From: Lachnospiraceae bacterium | GTDB lineage: Bacteria; Bacillota; Clostridia; Lachnospirales; Lachnospiraceae | DNA length: 64,000 nt | NCBI GenBank assembly: GCA_015057525.1 | Contig: SVEE01000001.1 | Location: forward strand, 248,001-312,000 | Direction of reading: 5' to 3' | In this document: piece by piece, positions 50,659 through 59,953 of the stretch | How positions within the stretch are numbered: the first letter of the stretch is position 1 | Layout of the letters: each line of letters starts with the position of its first letter | The notes under the pieces: generated by a model | The model's database searches: none | What the model saw: the letters and a program-made list of their open reading frames with translations, nothing else | What the model was told of the DNA's origin: nothing | Position numbers and translations under genes: made by a program

Positions 50659-51537
50659 TTGATAAAAAGTATGACTGGCTTCGGAAGAAGCGAGATGATA
50701 AATGAAGACAGAAAAATAGTTGTGGAAATCAAAGCAGTTAATCACAGATACTGCGATATGAATGTTAAGCTCCCTAAGAAGCTTAATTATTTCGAGACAA
50801 CTATAAGAAACTTTTTAAAGGAATACATACAGCGTGGCAAGGTAGATGTTTTCATAGTGTATGAAGATTATACTAAGTCTAATGTTTGTGTAAAATATAA
50901 CAAGGAAATCGCAGCAGAATATGTTGCCCATTTAAATAGTATGGTTGATGATTTTGGTCTAGTGTCAGATTTAAAACCATCTGTTATAGGAAGATTTCCA
51001 GAGGTTTTCTCCTTGGAGGAGAAGGCTGAAGATGAAGAGGTTATATGGGAATATTTGAAGAGCTCTATTGAAGAGGCAGCAGTTAAGTTTGTAGAATCCC
51101 GTATAACTGAGGGTGAGAATCTTAAGAATGATCTTATTTCTAAGCTGGATGATATGCTTGAGATGGTAGGTTTCATTGAGGCTAAATCCCCTGAAATAAT
51201 TGCTGAATATAAGAAGAAACTCACTGATAAGATTGCAGAACTTACTGCTAATGCTCAGATAGATGAGTCAAGGATTGCTACAGAAGTAACAATATTCGCA
51301 GATAAGGTTTGTGTAGATGAAGAGATAGTGAGACTTAAGAGTCATATTGAAAGTACCAAGGCTATTCTTATTGAGGGTGGTTCTGTTGGTCGTAAGCTTG
51401 ACTTTATAGCTCAGGAGATGAATCGCGAGGCTAACACTATTTTAAGTAAGTCGAATTCTTTGCAGATTTCTGATGTGGGTATTAATCTCAAGACAGAGAT
51501 TGAGAAGGTCAGAGAACAAATACAGAATATCGAGTAA
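50659..51537 (+). CDS. yicC: YicC family endoribonuclease
   Basis: A 292-residue protein with the family start MIKSMTGFGRSE, VEIKAVNHRYCDMNVKLP, the central SRITEGENLKNDL and the C-terminal KLDFIAQEMNREANTILSKS (quoted within limits). YicC proteins are metal-dependent endoribonucleases, and E. coli YicC acts in RNA turnover. Translation is taken from the TTG at 50659, 8 nt after AAGGTG, because the family begins with MIKSMTGFG. The open frame reaches 21 codons further up, into the promoter region. The gene lies upstream of gmk, as usual in Firmicutes, although remA, often found between them, is absent. Confidence 0.94.
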   Translation: MIKSMTGFGRSEMINEDRKIVVEIKAVNHRYCDMNVKLPKKLNYFETTIRNFLKEYIQRGKVDVFIVYEDYTKSNVCVKYNKEIAAEYVAHLNSMVDDFGLVSDLKPSVIGRFPEVFSLEEKAEDEEVIWEYLKSSIEEAAVKFVESRITEGENLKNDLISKLDDMLEMVGFIEAKSPEIIAEYKKKLTDKIAELTANAQIDESRIATEVTIFADKVCVDEEIVRLKSHIESTKAILIEGGSVGRKLDFIAQEMNREANTILSKSNSLQISDVGINLKTEIEKVREQIQNIE

Positions 51538-51556
51538 TACAAAAGGTGGTATTGTT

Positions 51557-52174
51557 ATGGATAAAAAAGGTTTTTTGATAGTTATATCAGGTTTTTCGGG
51601 AGTAGGTAAGGGAACAGTTGTTAAAAGATTAGTTGAAGACTATGGCTACAGCTTATCTATCTCTGCTACAACAAGAGAACCAAGAGAAGGAGAAGTAGAC
51701 GGTAAGGATTATTACTTTAAGTCTGTTTCTGATTTTCAGAATCTTATAGATTACAACGGATTTATTGAGTGGGCTCAGTACGTTGATAATTACTACGGAA
51801 CTCCTCGTAAGTTTGTTGAGGATGAGATGAAGCTTGGGCATGATGTGATTCTTGAAATTGAAGTTCAGGGAGCTATGCATGTTAAGGAGCAATATCCAGA
51901 TGCGTTACTTATTTTTGTGACAGCACCTAATGCAGAAATATTAAAAGAGAGACTTAAGGGCAGAGGAACAGACAGTGAGGCTGTCATTGCAAAACGTCTT
52001 CGCCGTGCTGCAGATGAGGCAGAGGATATTGATGTATACGACTATGTTGTTGTCAATGATGACTTAGAGGAATGCGTTAAGGCTGTAAATTCTGTTATTG
52101 TTGCCAATAAGTGCAAGAAGTCAAATAATCTTAAATTTATTGAAGATATCAAACAGGAGCTTAAGGCTCAGTAG
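51557..52174 (+). CDS. gmk: Guanylate kinase
   Basis: A 205-residue kinase. It has P-loop GFSGVGKGT at about residues 11-19, the GMP-binding SISATTREPREGEVDGKDY, VILEIEVQGAMHVKE and the lid RLRRAADE. It converts GMP to GDP. The frame extends 28 codons upstream into yicC, but AAGGTGG is 7 nt before the ATG at 51557. It is the second gene of yicC-gmk-rpoZ. Confidence 0.96.
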   Translation: MDKKGFLIVISGFSGVGKGTVVKRLVEDYGYSLSISATTREPREGEVDGKDYYFKSVSDFQNLIDYNGFIEWAQYVDNYYGTPRKFVEDEMKLGHDVILEIEVQGAMHVKEQYPDALLIFVTAPNAEILKERLKGRGTDSEAVIAKRLRRAADEAEDIDVYDYVVVNDDLEECVKAVNSVIVANKCKKSNNLKFIEDIKQELKAQ

Positions 52175-52227
52175 GTATATAGCAATCGCATAATTTTGAT
52201 TGCAGATGTAAGAAGGGAGATATAAAT

Positions 52228-52461
52228 ATGTTACATCCATCATATTCAGATTTGATGACAGTAGTTAATAGTGAGGTTGAGCCAGGTGAACAGCCAGTTG
52301 TTCAGAGTAGATACTCTATTGTTATGGCTACTTCAAAAAGAGCAAGACAGATTATTGGAGGTTCAGAGCCACTTGTTTCTGCAAAGGGTAAGAAGCCACT
52401 TTCAATTGCTGTTGAAGAACTCTACAACTCAAAAGTTAAAATCGTTGGTGACGAAGAGTAA
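52228..52461 (+). CDS. rpoZ: RNA polymerase omega subunit
   Basis: A 77-residue protein with the RpoZ pattern: MLHPSYSDLM, then RYSIVMATSKRARQIIGG, and KKPLSIAVEELYNSKVKI. It helps assemble RNA polymerase around beta-prime. AAGGGAG precedes the ATG. It is the last gene of the yicC operon, followed by a terminator. Confidence 0.95.
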   Translation: MLHPSYSDLMTVVNSEVEPGEQPVVQSRYSIVMATSKRARQIIGGSEPLVSAKGKKPLSIAVEELYNSKVKIVGDEE

Positions 52462-52474
52462 TATAAGCAAATAT

Positions 52475-52506
52475 AAGCTGCTGCATTTTGCAGCGGCTTT
52501 ATTTTA
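52475..52506 (+). terminator. Intrinsic terminator after rpoZ
   Basis: An 11-bp stem (52475-52485 with 52489-52499) with one G-U pair and a TTT loop, followed by a T-rich tail. Confidence 0.88.
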
Positions 52507-52520
52507 TCATATGATTTAGG

Positions 52521-52648
52521 TATCAAAGGATGTTTTTAAATATGATATGACATTTTGTATCGAGAAACATATACAAAGCAAACTTTTAAACTGCGTTTAT
52601 ATGTCTTCTGATACAAAATGCCATATCATATTAAAACATCCTTGTATA
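52521..52648. repeat. Long imperfect hairpin element (MITE/REP-like)
   Basis: The left arm 52521-52561 and right arm 52610-52648 are about 40 nt each and nearly complementary along their length, including 11 perfect pairs next to the loop (cattttgtatc/gatacaaaatg) and the blocks ggatg/catcc and tatgatatg/catatcata. The 48-nt centre has a further inverted repeat (acatata/tatatgt). The pair differs by single-base changes and a few 1-nt indels. It codes for nothing and lies between the rpoZ terminator and murE. A non-autonomous mobile element or a large RNA hairpin in the murE leader are the two readings. Confidence 0.7.
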
Positions 52649-52666
52649 GCCGAAAGGAGTTAATGT

Positions 52667-54166
52667 ATGTTACTAAGAGATTTACTAGCTGACCTTGATT
52701 ATCAGATTATTCAAGGTAGTGATGATATAGATATTAATATGATACAGAATGATTCCCGTAGAGTTGGTGAGGGGGATTTGTTTTTCTGTATATCTGGTGC
52801 TGTTTCGGATGGACATAATTATGCAGAAGATGTTGCTACTAAAAAGGCTGCGGCCCTTCTTGTTGAGAAAGAGGTTGAGGTACCAGCAGAGGTAACAGTC
52901 ATAAAGGTAAAGAGCACAAGATATGCCATGGGAATTATTAGCTCAAAGTTTTATGGCGAGCCATCAAAGAAGTTAAAAGTAATTGGAATAACAGGTACCA
53001 AGGGAAAGACCACAACCACATACATGATTAGAGAGATGCTTGAACTTGCAGGTCATAAAACAGGTCTTATAGGTACTATAGAAATAATTAATGGAAAAAA
53101 AGCAATTCCTGCAGCTAACACAACACCAGAGTCCATAATTCTTCACAAATATTTAAATGATATGGTAGAAAATGGTTTGGACACTGTTGTGATGGAAGTT
53201 TCATCTCAGGGACTTATGTTAGATAGAGTGGCAGGAGTTGATTTTGACTTTGGTATTTTTACAAACTTGTCTAAAGACCATATTGGTCCTAATGAGCATA
53301 AGACTTTTGAAGAATACATGATGTGGAAGGCAAAGCTTTTTACAATGTGTAAAACAGGAATAATCAATATCGACGATGAACATTCAGGAGATATGACAGA
53401 GAGTGCTGTTTGTGAGCTTCTCACATATGGTGTTGATGAAGGTGCAGATTATAGGGCAGAGGATTTCAAACTATATTCTAAGGATGGAGTGCTTGGCATA
53501 GAGTACCAATTGACAGGTGAGATGAAGGGCAATGTTATTGTTGACCTGCCAGGTGAATTCTCTATTCATAACTCCCTTGCAGCTATAGTAGTAGCACATA
53601 AGATGGGTGTTGATTTTGAAAGTATTAAGGAAATTCTTAAGGCTATTAAGGTAAGAGGCAGAGTTGAGATGATTCCAATATCTGATTCTTTTACCATTAT
53701 GATAGACTATGCCCACAATGCCATGTCCCTAGAAAGTATTCTTAAGGCACTTAGGGATTATCAGCCTAAGAGGCTTGTAACCCTTTTTGGCTGTGGTGGC
53801 AATCGTTCCAGAGATAGAAGATTCGAGATGGGAGAGGTAGCTGGAAATATGGCTGACCTCACTATTATCACCAGCGATAATCCAAGAAATGAAGAGCCAC
53901 AGGCTATCATTGATGATATAAAGATAGGAATCGCTAAGACAAAGGGTAAGTATATAGAGATTGCCGACAGAAAGGAAGCAATCAGATATGCAATTATGAA
54001 TGCTGTTCCGGGAGATGTAGTAGTGTTAGCCGGAAAAGGACACGAAGATTATCAGGAGATAAATGGTGTCAAGCATCATATGGATGAAAGAGAACTCATA
54101 AAAGAAATTTTGGAGGAAGAAGATGTCACAAAGATATGCGGATATAATAATAGATATTTCGCATGA
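52667..54166 (+). CDS. murE: UDP-MurNAc-tripeptide synthetase MurE
   Basis: A 499-residue Mur ligase. It has an N-terminal domain (NDSRRVGEGDLFFCI), ATP loop GITGTKGKTTTTYMI at about 107-121, NTTPESI, VMEVSSQGLMLDR, the central VRGRVEMIPISD and the C-terminal FGCGGNRSRDRRFEMG. SDNPRNEEP near residue 408 is the motif that selects meso-diaminopimelate rather than lysine. GAAAGGAG precedes the ATG. It stands outside the dcw cluster and opens a long run of overlapping genes; the last 44 bp overlap priA. Confidence 0.95.
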   Translation: MLLRDLLADLDYQIIQGSDDIDINMIQNDSRRVGEGDLFFCISGAVSDGHNYAEDVATKKAAALLVEKEVEVPAEVTVIKVKSTRYAMGIISSKFYGEPSKKLKVIGITGTKGKTTTTYMIREMLELAGHKTGLIGTIEIINGKKAIPAANTTPESIILHKYLNDMVENGLDTVVMEVSSQGLMLDRVAGVDFDFGIFTNLSKDHIGPNEHKTFEEYMMWKAKLFTMCKTGIINIDDEHSGDMTESAVCELLTYGVDEGADYRAEDFKLYSKDGVLGIEYQLTGEMKGNVIVDLPGEFSIHNSLAAIVVAHKMGVDFESIKEILKAIKVRGRVEMIPISDSFTIMIDYAHNAMSLESILKALRDYQPKRLVTLFGCGGNRSRDRRFEMGEVAGNMADLTIITSDNPRNEEPQAIIDDIKIGIAKTKGKYIEIADRKEAIRYAIMNAVPGDVVVLAGKGHEDYQEINGVKHHMDERELIKEILEEEDVTKICGYNNRYFA

Positions 54167-56132
54167 AGCCATTGACAGAACATTTCAATATATTATTCCA
54201 GAAGATATGGAGGAAATGTTGGAAATAGGAATGCAGGTTCAGGTTCCCTTTGGTCAATCAAACAGGCTTCGTAAGGGATATATAATTGGTATAACAGACA
54301 TTCCGGCATATGATATTCAAAAGATGAAGACTATTGCCAAGATACCAGATAAAAGTATTCCTATAGAGGGTAAGCTTATTAAGCTCGCAGGGTGGATGAA
54401 GGAAACTTATGGTTCAACTATGTTTGCTGCATTAAAGACGGTGATGCCTGTCAAAGAAAAGATACGAAAAACTGCAGCGAGAGTACATGAAATTGCGTAT
54501 GAAATAACCAAAGCACCTGTACAGGTTTTAAGCCCTATCCAACAAAGTATTGTTGATGAGTATATTGATGATATAGAGAAGAATATAAATAGAACATATT
54601 TACTTCATGGTGTAACAGGCAGTGGTAAGACGGAAATTTACATTGAATGTATTAAGGAAACAATAAAAAATGGTGGTCAGGCTATTGTTCTTATACCAGA
54701 AATTGGACTTACCTATCAGAATGTTGCAAGATTCAAGCAACATTTTGGTGAAAGAGTGGCAATAATTAACTCTAAGCAAAGTAAGGGTGAAAAATATCAA
54801 GAATTTACCAAGGCAAAAAATCATGAAGTTGATGTTATAATTGGTCCTAGATCAGCTTTGTTTACTCCATGTGAAAATTTGAAGTTGATTATAATCGATG
54901 AAGAACATGATTCGGCATATAAAAGTGACCAAACACCTAAATATCATGCTAGAGAAACTGCTGTTGAAAGAGCAAGGCTAGAAGAGGCATCAGTGATACT
55001 TGGCTCAGCTACACCTACTATGGAAAGCTATTCTTTAGCTAAGCTTGGTGCATATAAGCTGTGGGAGTTACCTGTTAGACCTGATGGCATGGATATGTCT
55101 GAGGTTTCAATCGTGGATTTACGAGAGGAACTTCGTTTGGGAAACAGAAGTATAATCAGTAAAGAACTGTACGATATGATAGAGGACAGATTAAATAAAA
55201 AAGAACAGATTATGCTTTTTATAAATAGACGAGGCTATAATAGCTTTGTTTCTTGTCGTGAATGTGGTGAGGTAATAAAGTGTCCTAAGTGTGATGTGTC
55301 ACTTTCTCTTCACAATAATGGCTTCATGATGTGTCATTATTGTGGACATATTGAAAGGCATCCCAAACAGTGTCCAAAATGTACATCTAAGCTTATAGGT
55401 GGCTTTGGAACAGGAACAGAGAAGGTTGAAGCAGAGATAAATAAGCTTTTTCCTCAAGCTAAAACACTTAGAATGGATAAGGATACCACTTTACGAAAGG
55501 GTGCTCATGGTGATATATTAGCTAAGTTCCTTAATCATGAGGCAGATATTCTTATTGGAACACAGATGATAGTCAAAGGTCATGACTTTGCAAATGTTAC
55601 TCTGGTAGGTATAATACTTGCGGATATGTCCTTATTTGCAAATGATTATATGGCGGGAGAAAGAACCTTTGATTTGCTCACACAGGCAGCAGGAAGGGCT
55701 GGAAGAGGTGAGCAAAGAGGTAATGTAATAATACAAACCTATCAGCCGGAGCATTATGCTATAGCTGCAGCGGCAAAGCAGGATTATGAGGGCTTTTTTG
55801 ATATGGAAATGTCATATAGAAAGCTTTTAGGGTATCCTCCGGTTTACAATATGATGGTTGTACTAATGACAGGTCCTGATTATGATGAACTGGTGCTTTT
55901 TTCAGAAAAAATTTCCACGGAAATAAAGTTCGCATGTGCAGATATGAACAAAATAAAGATTATAGGCCCGGGAGATGCTTCTATTTCTAAGATGAATGAT
56001 CAGTTCAGACGGGTTATATATATAAAGAGCAAAACCCTTCAAGGGTTAAAATATACAAGAGATAAGGTAGAGGAATATAAACATGAGAATATAAGCATCA
56101 CAGTAGATATAAATCCTGTGATGGCATATTAA
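54123..56132 (+). CDS. priA: Primosomal protein N' (PriA helicase)
   Basis: A 669-residue SF2 helicase. The N-terminal DNA-binding part (about 1-110) is followed by Walker A HGVTGSGKTE at about 161-170, DEEH, and a zinc-binding region with eight cysteines (CRECGEVIKCPKCD, CHYCGH, CPKC). Motifs V and VI follow as ILIGTQMIVKGHDF and TQAAGRAGRGEQRG. It restarts stalled replication forks. Length is slightly below the usual 720-800. GGAGGAAG precedes the ATG at 54123, which lies within murE, implying translational coupling. The next gene, def, starts 22 bp later. Confidence 0.95.
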   Translation: MSQRYADIIIDISHEAIDRTFQYIIPEDMEEMLEIGMQVQVPFGQSNRLRKGYIIGITDIPAYDIQKMKTIAKIPDKSIPIEGKLIKLAGWMKETYGSTMFAALKTVMPVKEKIRKTAARVHEIAYEITKAPVQVLSPIQQSIVDEYIDDIEKNINRTYLLHGVTGSGKTEIYIECIKETIKNGGQAIVLIPEIGLTYQNVARFKQHFGERVAIINSKQSKGEKYQEFTKAKNHEVDVIIGPRSALFTPCENLKLIIIDEEHDSAYKSDQTPKYHARETAVERARLEEASVILGSATPTMESYSLAKLGAYKLWELPVRPDGMDMSEVSIVDLREELRLGNRSIISKELYDMIEDRLNKKEQIMLFINRRGYNSFVSCRECGEVIKCPKCDVSLSLHNNGFMMCHYCGHIERHPKQCPKCTSKLIGGFGTGTEKVEAEINKLFPQAKTLRMDKDTTLRKGAHGDILAKFLNHEADILIGTQMIVKGHDFANVTLVGIILADMSLFANDYMAGERTFDLLTQAAGRAGRGEQRGNVIIQTYQPEHYAIAAAAKQDYEGFFDMEMSYRKLLGYPPVYNMMVVLMTGPDYDELVLFSEKISTEIKFACADMNKIKIIGPGDASISKMNDQFRRVIYIKSKTLQGLKYTRDKVEEYKHENISITVDINPVMAY

Positions 56133-56154
56133 TTGTTTATTTAGGAGGTTTAAA

Positions 56155-56631
56155 ATGGCAATAAGAAAAATTCGTGTGGATGGTGATGATGTATTAAGAA
56201 AGGTATGCAAGCCTGTAGATAAGATGACAGGAAGAATAGCTACACTTATTGACGATATGTACGATACAATGTACGAGGCTAATGGTGTAGGGCTTGCTGC
56301 ACCACAGGTTGGTATTTTAAAGAGAATCGTTGTTATTGATGTTTGTGATGGAGAGGCATATACACTTATTAATCCTGTTATAGTGGAAGCAGATGGAGAA
56401 CAGGTAGGTGATGAGGGTTGCCTTAGTCTTCCAGGATTAATAGGAACAGTTAAACGTCCTAATCATGTTGTATGTAAGGCGTTAAATGAAAATATGGAAG
56501 AGATTACAGTAGAGGGTGAAGGTCTCTTGGCAAGAGCTATATGCCATGAGCTTGACCATCTTGAAGGTATTTTATATAAGGATAAGACTGAGGATGGTCT
56601 TTATAGCACTGAGGCACCAGAGGAAGCATAG
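56155..56631 (+). CDS. def: Peptide deformylase
   Basis: A 158-residue metalloenzyme with all three motifs in order: GVGLAAPQVG (motif 1, about residue 43), EGCLSLPG (motif 2, with the metal-binding Cys) and CHELDHLEG (motif 3, HExxH). It removes the formyl group from new proteins. AGGAGGT precedes the ATG. It lies next to fmt, which provides the formyl-Met-tRNA, the classical pairing. Confidence 0.96.
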   Translation: MAIRKIRVDGDDVLRKVCKPVDKMTGRIATLIDDMYDTMYEANGVGLAAPQVGILKRIVVIDVCDGEAYTLINPVIVEADGEQVGDEGCLSLPGLIGTVKRPNHVVCKALNENMEEITVEGEGLLARAICHELDHLEGILYKDKTEDGLYSTEAPEEA

Positions 56632-56657
56632 CAAGTGCCTTTAAAGGAGGAAGCAAT

Positions 56658-57596
56658 ATGAAAATAGTATATATGGGAACTCCAGATTTTGCGGTTTATG
56701 CACTGGAATCAGTAATTAATGCTGGCCATGACGTTAAGGCGGTTATTACTCAGCCGGATAAACCGCAGGGAAGAAGTAAAGCATTAGTTCCAACCCCTGT
56801 TAAGAAAAAGGCTATGGAACATGATATACCTGTGTATCAGCCTGAAAAGGTAAGAGATGAAGAAACTGTAAATATGTTAAAGGATATTAATCCTGATGCT
56901 ATAGTGGTTGCTGCCTATGGTCAGATTTTACCTGAGAGCATTTTGAATATTCCTCAATATGGATGTATCAACATTCATGCATCCTTGTTGCCTAAGTATA
57001 GAGGTGCGGCTCCTATAGAGTGGTCAATTATTGATGGAGAGGATAAAACAGGCGTGACTACCATGTATATGGAAAAGGGTCTTGATACCGGAGATATGAT
57101 TGAGAAGGTAGAAATAGAGATATCTAAGGATGACACTGGTGCAACACTTCACGATAAGTTGGCAGTGGCAGGTGCTGAGTTGATTCTTTCTACACTTAAA
57201 GCCTTGGAAGAGGGAACTGCAACAAGGACTAAACAGGATGATAAGGCTAGCTGTTATGCGTCTATGTTAAGAAAAGACATGGGTGACATAGATTTCACTA
57301 AGTCAGCTACTGAGATAGAGAGACTTATAAGAGGATTAAATCCATGGCCATGTGCCTACACCAAAATCGATGGCAAAGGCGTAAAGATATTTAAAGCGGA
57401 TGTAAAAGCTTTGTCTGAGGAAGAAAAATATAATCCGGGAGAGATTATAGAAGTAACTAAGAAAACATTTACAATTGCCTGCGGCAAAGATGCTCTTGTA
57501 ATAAGAAATCTTCAGCCAGAAGGTAAAAAACCTATGGATACAGTTGCATATTTAAATGGCAACAAGTTAGAGAAAGGTATGCGTGTAAACGTATAG
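56658..57596 (+). CDS. fmt: Methionyl-tRNA formyltransferase
   Basis: A 312-residue enzyme. The start MKIVYMGTPDFAVYALE is followed by AVITQPDKPQGR, the catalytic INIHASLLPKYRGAAPIEW (Asn, His and nearby Asp), MYMEKGLDTGDM and a C-terminal OB-fold domain. It formylates initiator Met-tRNA using 10-formyl-tetrahydrofolate. AAGGAGG precedes the ATG. It lies 26 bp after def and 24 bp before rsmB. Confidence 0.97.
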   Translation: MKIVYMGTPDFAVYALESVINAGHDVKAVITQPDKPQGRSKALVPTPVKKKAMEHDIPVYQPEKVRDEETVNMLKDINPDAIVVAAYGQILPESILNIPQYGCINIHASLLPKYRGAAPIEWSIIDGEDKTGVTTMYMEKGLDTGDMIEKVEIEISKDDTGATLHDKLAVAGAELILSTLKALEEGTATRTKQDDKASCYASMLRKDMGDIDFTKSATEIERLIRGLNPWPCAYTKIDGKGVKIFKADVKALSEEEKYNPGEIIEVTKKTFTIACGKDALVIRNLQPEGKKPMDTVAYLNGNKLEKGMRVNV

Positions 57597-57620
57597 AATA
57601 AGACTGGGAGAGAAGTCGCA

Positions 57621-58904
57621 ATGGATTCGAGAGACATAGTGTTAAATATTCTTATGGATATAGAGACTAAGAATACATTTTCCAATACAGCAATAGCTAA
57701 GGCGTTATCTAAGGTTCAATTCGAGGATAAGCAGGGAAGAGCTTTCATAACAAGGCTTGCAGAGGGTGTTATGGAGAGAATTATAACATTGGACTATGTT
57801 ATAAATCAGTTTTCAAAAACTAAAATTAATAAATGTAAACCTCTAATAAGATGTCTGCTCAGAATGGGAACCTACCAGATATTGTTTATGGAAGGTGTGC
57901 CTGATAGTGCGGCCTGTAACGAATCAGTTAAGCTTGCAAAAAAACATGGATTTGGAAGCTTGTCGGGATTTGTCAATGGTGTTCTCAGAAATATTGCAAG
58001 AAATAAGGATGATATCTTTGAACCATCAGGTGACAAAAATGATGTCACATATTCATCTGTAAAATATTCTATTCCTGAATGGTTATGTAAGAAGTTAAAA
58101 AATGATTATCCGGATAAATATATTAAAATTTTAGAGGGTTGTTTCTGGGATAGAGATACATCTATAAGAGTTAACACTACAAAGATTTCGAGAGATGAGT
58201 TAAAGAAGCTTATTAGCGATGCCGGTATAAATGCAGAGTATGGCTATTATGATGACAAGGCTCTTTTGATTAGGGATTATGATTTCATCAAGAAAATTCC
58301 TGGATATAAACAGGGATATTTTTCTGTTCAGGATGAAAGCTCTATGTGTGCTATAAGAGCTGCTGAAATCAAACCTGGACACAATGTTATTGATGTTTGT
58401 GCAGCACCAGGAGGTAAGACTACTTGTGTAGCTGAATACTTACAGAATGCTGGAATGATTCATTCCATGGATATTTCAGAGGATAAGCTGGAACTAATCG
58501 AAGAGAATGTAAATAGATTAGGCTTTGATAATGTAGAAATAAGCTGTCATGATGCAACAGTACCTATAAATGGTATAGAGGCAGATGTGGTAATTGCGGA
58601 TTTACCATGCTCTGGTCTTGGTATTATTGGCCGTAAAAATGACATAAAATATAGATTGAACGAAGAACAGATAAATGAACTTTGCGTGCTTCAAAGATCT
58701 ATTCTTGATGTGGTATCAGGCTATGTGGTGTCAGGAGGAACATTGCTTTATAGCACATGTACAATCAATCCTGATGAGAATCAGGGCAATGTGAAGTGGT
58801 TTTTAGAGAAACACAGAGAATTTAAACTAAAAGAAGATAGATTGTTTTTGCAGGGCATAGATAATTGTGATGGATTTTATTATGCCGTTATGATTAAGTC
58901 ATAG
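57621..58904 (+). CDS. rsmB: 16S rRNA (cytosine-967-C5)-methyltransferase
   Basis: A 427-residue protein. The N-terminal NusB-like RNA-binding domain is at about 1-140 (DIVLNILMDIE, GVPDSAACNESVKLAKKHG), and the RNA m5C methyltransferase domain starts at about 215. It has SAM motif DVCAAPGGKTT, DMSEDKLEL-type motif II, the DLPCSGLGIIGRKNDIKYR catalytic region with PC, and STCTINPDENQ with the second catalytic Cys. AGAGAAG precedes the ATG. Confidence 0.95.
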   Translation: MDSRDIVLNILMDIETKNTFSNTAIAKALSKVQFEDKQGRAFITRLAEGVMERIITLDYVINQFSKTKINKCKPLIRCLLRMGTYQILFMEGVPDSAACNESVKLAKKHGFGSLSGFVNGVLRNIARNKDDIFEPSGDKNDVTYSSVKYSIPEWLCKKLKNDYPDKYIKILEGCFWDRDTSIRVNTTKISRDELKKLISDAGINAEYGYYDDKALLIRDYDFIKKIPGYKQGYFSVQDESSMCAIRAAEIKPGHNVIDVCAAPGGKTTCVAEYLQNAGMIHSMDISEDKLELIEENVNRLGFDNVEISCHDATVPINGIEADVVIADLPCSGLGIIGRKNDIKYRLNEEQINELCVLQRSILDVVSGYVVSGGTLLYSTCTINPDENQGNVKWFLEKHREFKLKEDRLFLQGIDNCDGFYYAVMIKS

Positions 58905-58927
58905 AACAAACGCAGGATAGGTGCATT

Positions 58928-59953
58928 ATGGATATAAAATCAATGTATTTAAATGAATTAGAAAATTGGGTTAAAGAAAAAGGTCAGCCGGCTTTTCGTG
59001 CAAAACAGCTATATCAGTGGATGCACGAAAAATATGTTGGTTCTGTAGAAGAAATGACAAATTTACCTAAAAGTTTCAGAGAAGTTATTGAAGAGGATTT
59101 CGTATCTATAAGCGAAGAGACCAGACAGGTCTCAAAGAAAGACGGAACAATTAAATTTTTATTTAAGCTTCATGATGGACAAATGATAGAAAGTGTTTTC
59201 ATGAAGTATAATTATGGAAATTCAATATGTATATCTTCCCAGGCAGGATGTAGGATGGGATGCAAATTCTGTGCTTCAACTATTGGAGGTCTTGTGAGAA
59301 ATCTCAGTGCTTCGGAGATGCTTGAACAGGTTTATATGGCAATGAGGCTTACAGGAGAGAGAATATCCAATATAGTAGTTATGGGTACTGGTGAGCCCTT
59401 AGATAATTATGATAATTTAATTAGATTTGTGAGAATTATATCAGACGAGAAGGGTTACAACATAAGTCAGCGAAATATAACAGTGTCAAGCTGCGGAATT
59501 GTTCCAAGAATATACGACCTTGCCAATGAGGATTTAAGTATAACATTCGCCCTTTCATTACATGCACCTACGGACGAGGAAAGAAAAGCATTAATGCCTA
59601 TAGCATATCAATACAGTATAGAAGAAACTTTAAATGCATGCAAAGAATACTTTAATAAAACAGGTAGAAGAATTACTTTTGAATACAGTCTTGTTAAGGG
59701 GCAAAATGATTCTGAAAAGCAGGCCATTGCCCTTGCGAAGCTGCTAAAAGGAATAAATTGTCATGTTAATTTGATACCTGTCAACCCTATAAATGAACGC
59801 GAATATGAGCGAAGCGACGAGGATTTTATCGAAAAATTTAAATTTATACTTGAAAAATACTCAATTAATGGTACTATTAGAAGGAGTGTGGGTAGCGATA
59901 TAGATGCTGCCTGCGGACAGTTAAGGAGAAAACACCAGTCGGGAGGAATCTGA
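58928..59953 (+). CDS. rlmN: Dual-specificity 23S rRNA/tRNA adenine-C2 methyltransferase
   Basis: A 341-residue radical SAM enzyme. It has the N-terminal QPAFRAKQLYQWMHEK, the cluster motif CRMGCKFCAS (Cx3Cx2C), GTGEPLDNYDN, the conserved VSSCGIVPRI, LSLHAPTDEER, and INLIPVNP-type segment NLIPVNPINE. A Cys near the C-terminus (DAACGQLR) is the second catalytic cysteine. It methylates A2503 of 23S rRNA and A37 of some tRNAs. AGGATAGG precedes the ATG. The end overlaps the next gene in TGATG. Confidence 0.96.
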   Translation: MDIKSMYLNELENWVKEKGQPAFRAKQLYQWMHEKYVGSVEEMTNLPKSFREVIEEDFVSISEETRQVSKKDGTIKFLFKLHDGQMIESVFMKYNYGNSICISSQAGCRMGCKFCASTIGGLVRNLSASEMLEQVYMAMRLTGERISNIVVMGTGEPLDNYDNLIRFVRIISDEKGYNISQRNITVSSCGIVPRIYDLANEDLSITFALSLHAPTDEERKALMPIAYQYSIEETLNACKEYFNKTGRRITFEYSLVKGQNDSEKQAIALAKLLKGINCHVNLIPVNPINEREYERSDEDFIEKFKFILEKYSINGTIRRSVGSDIDAACGQLRRKHQSGGI

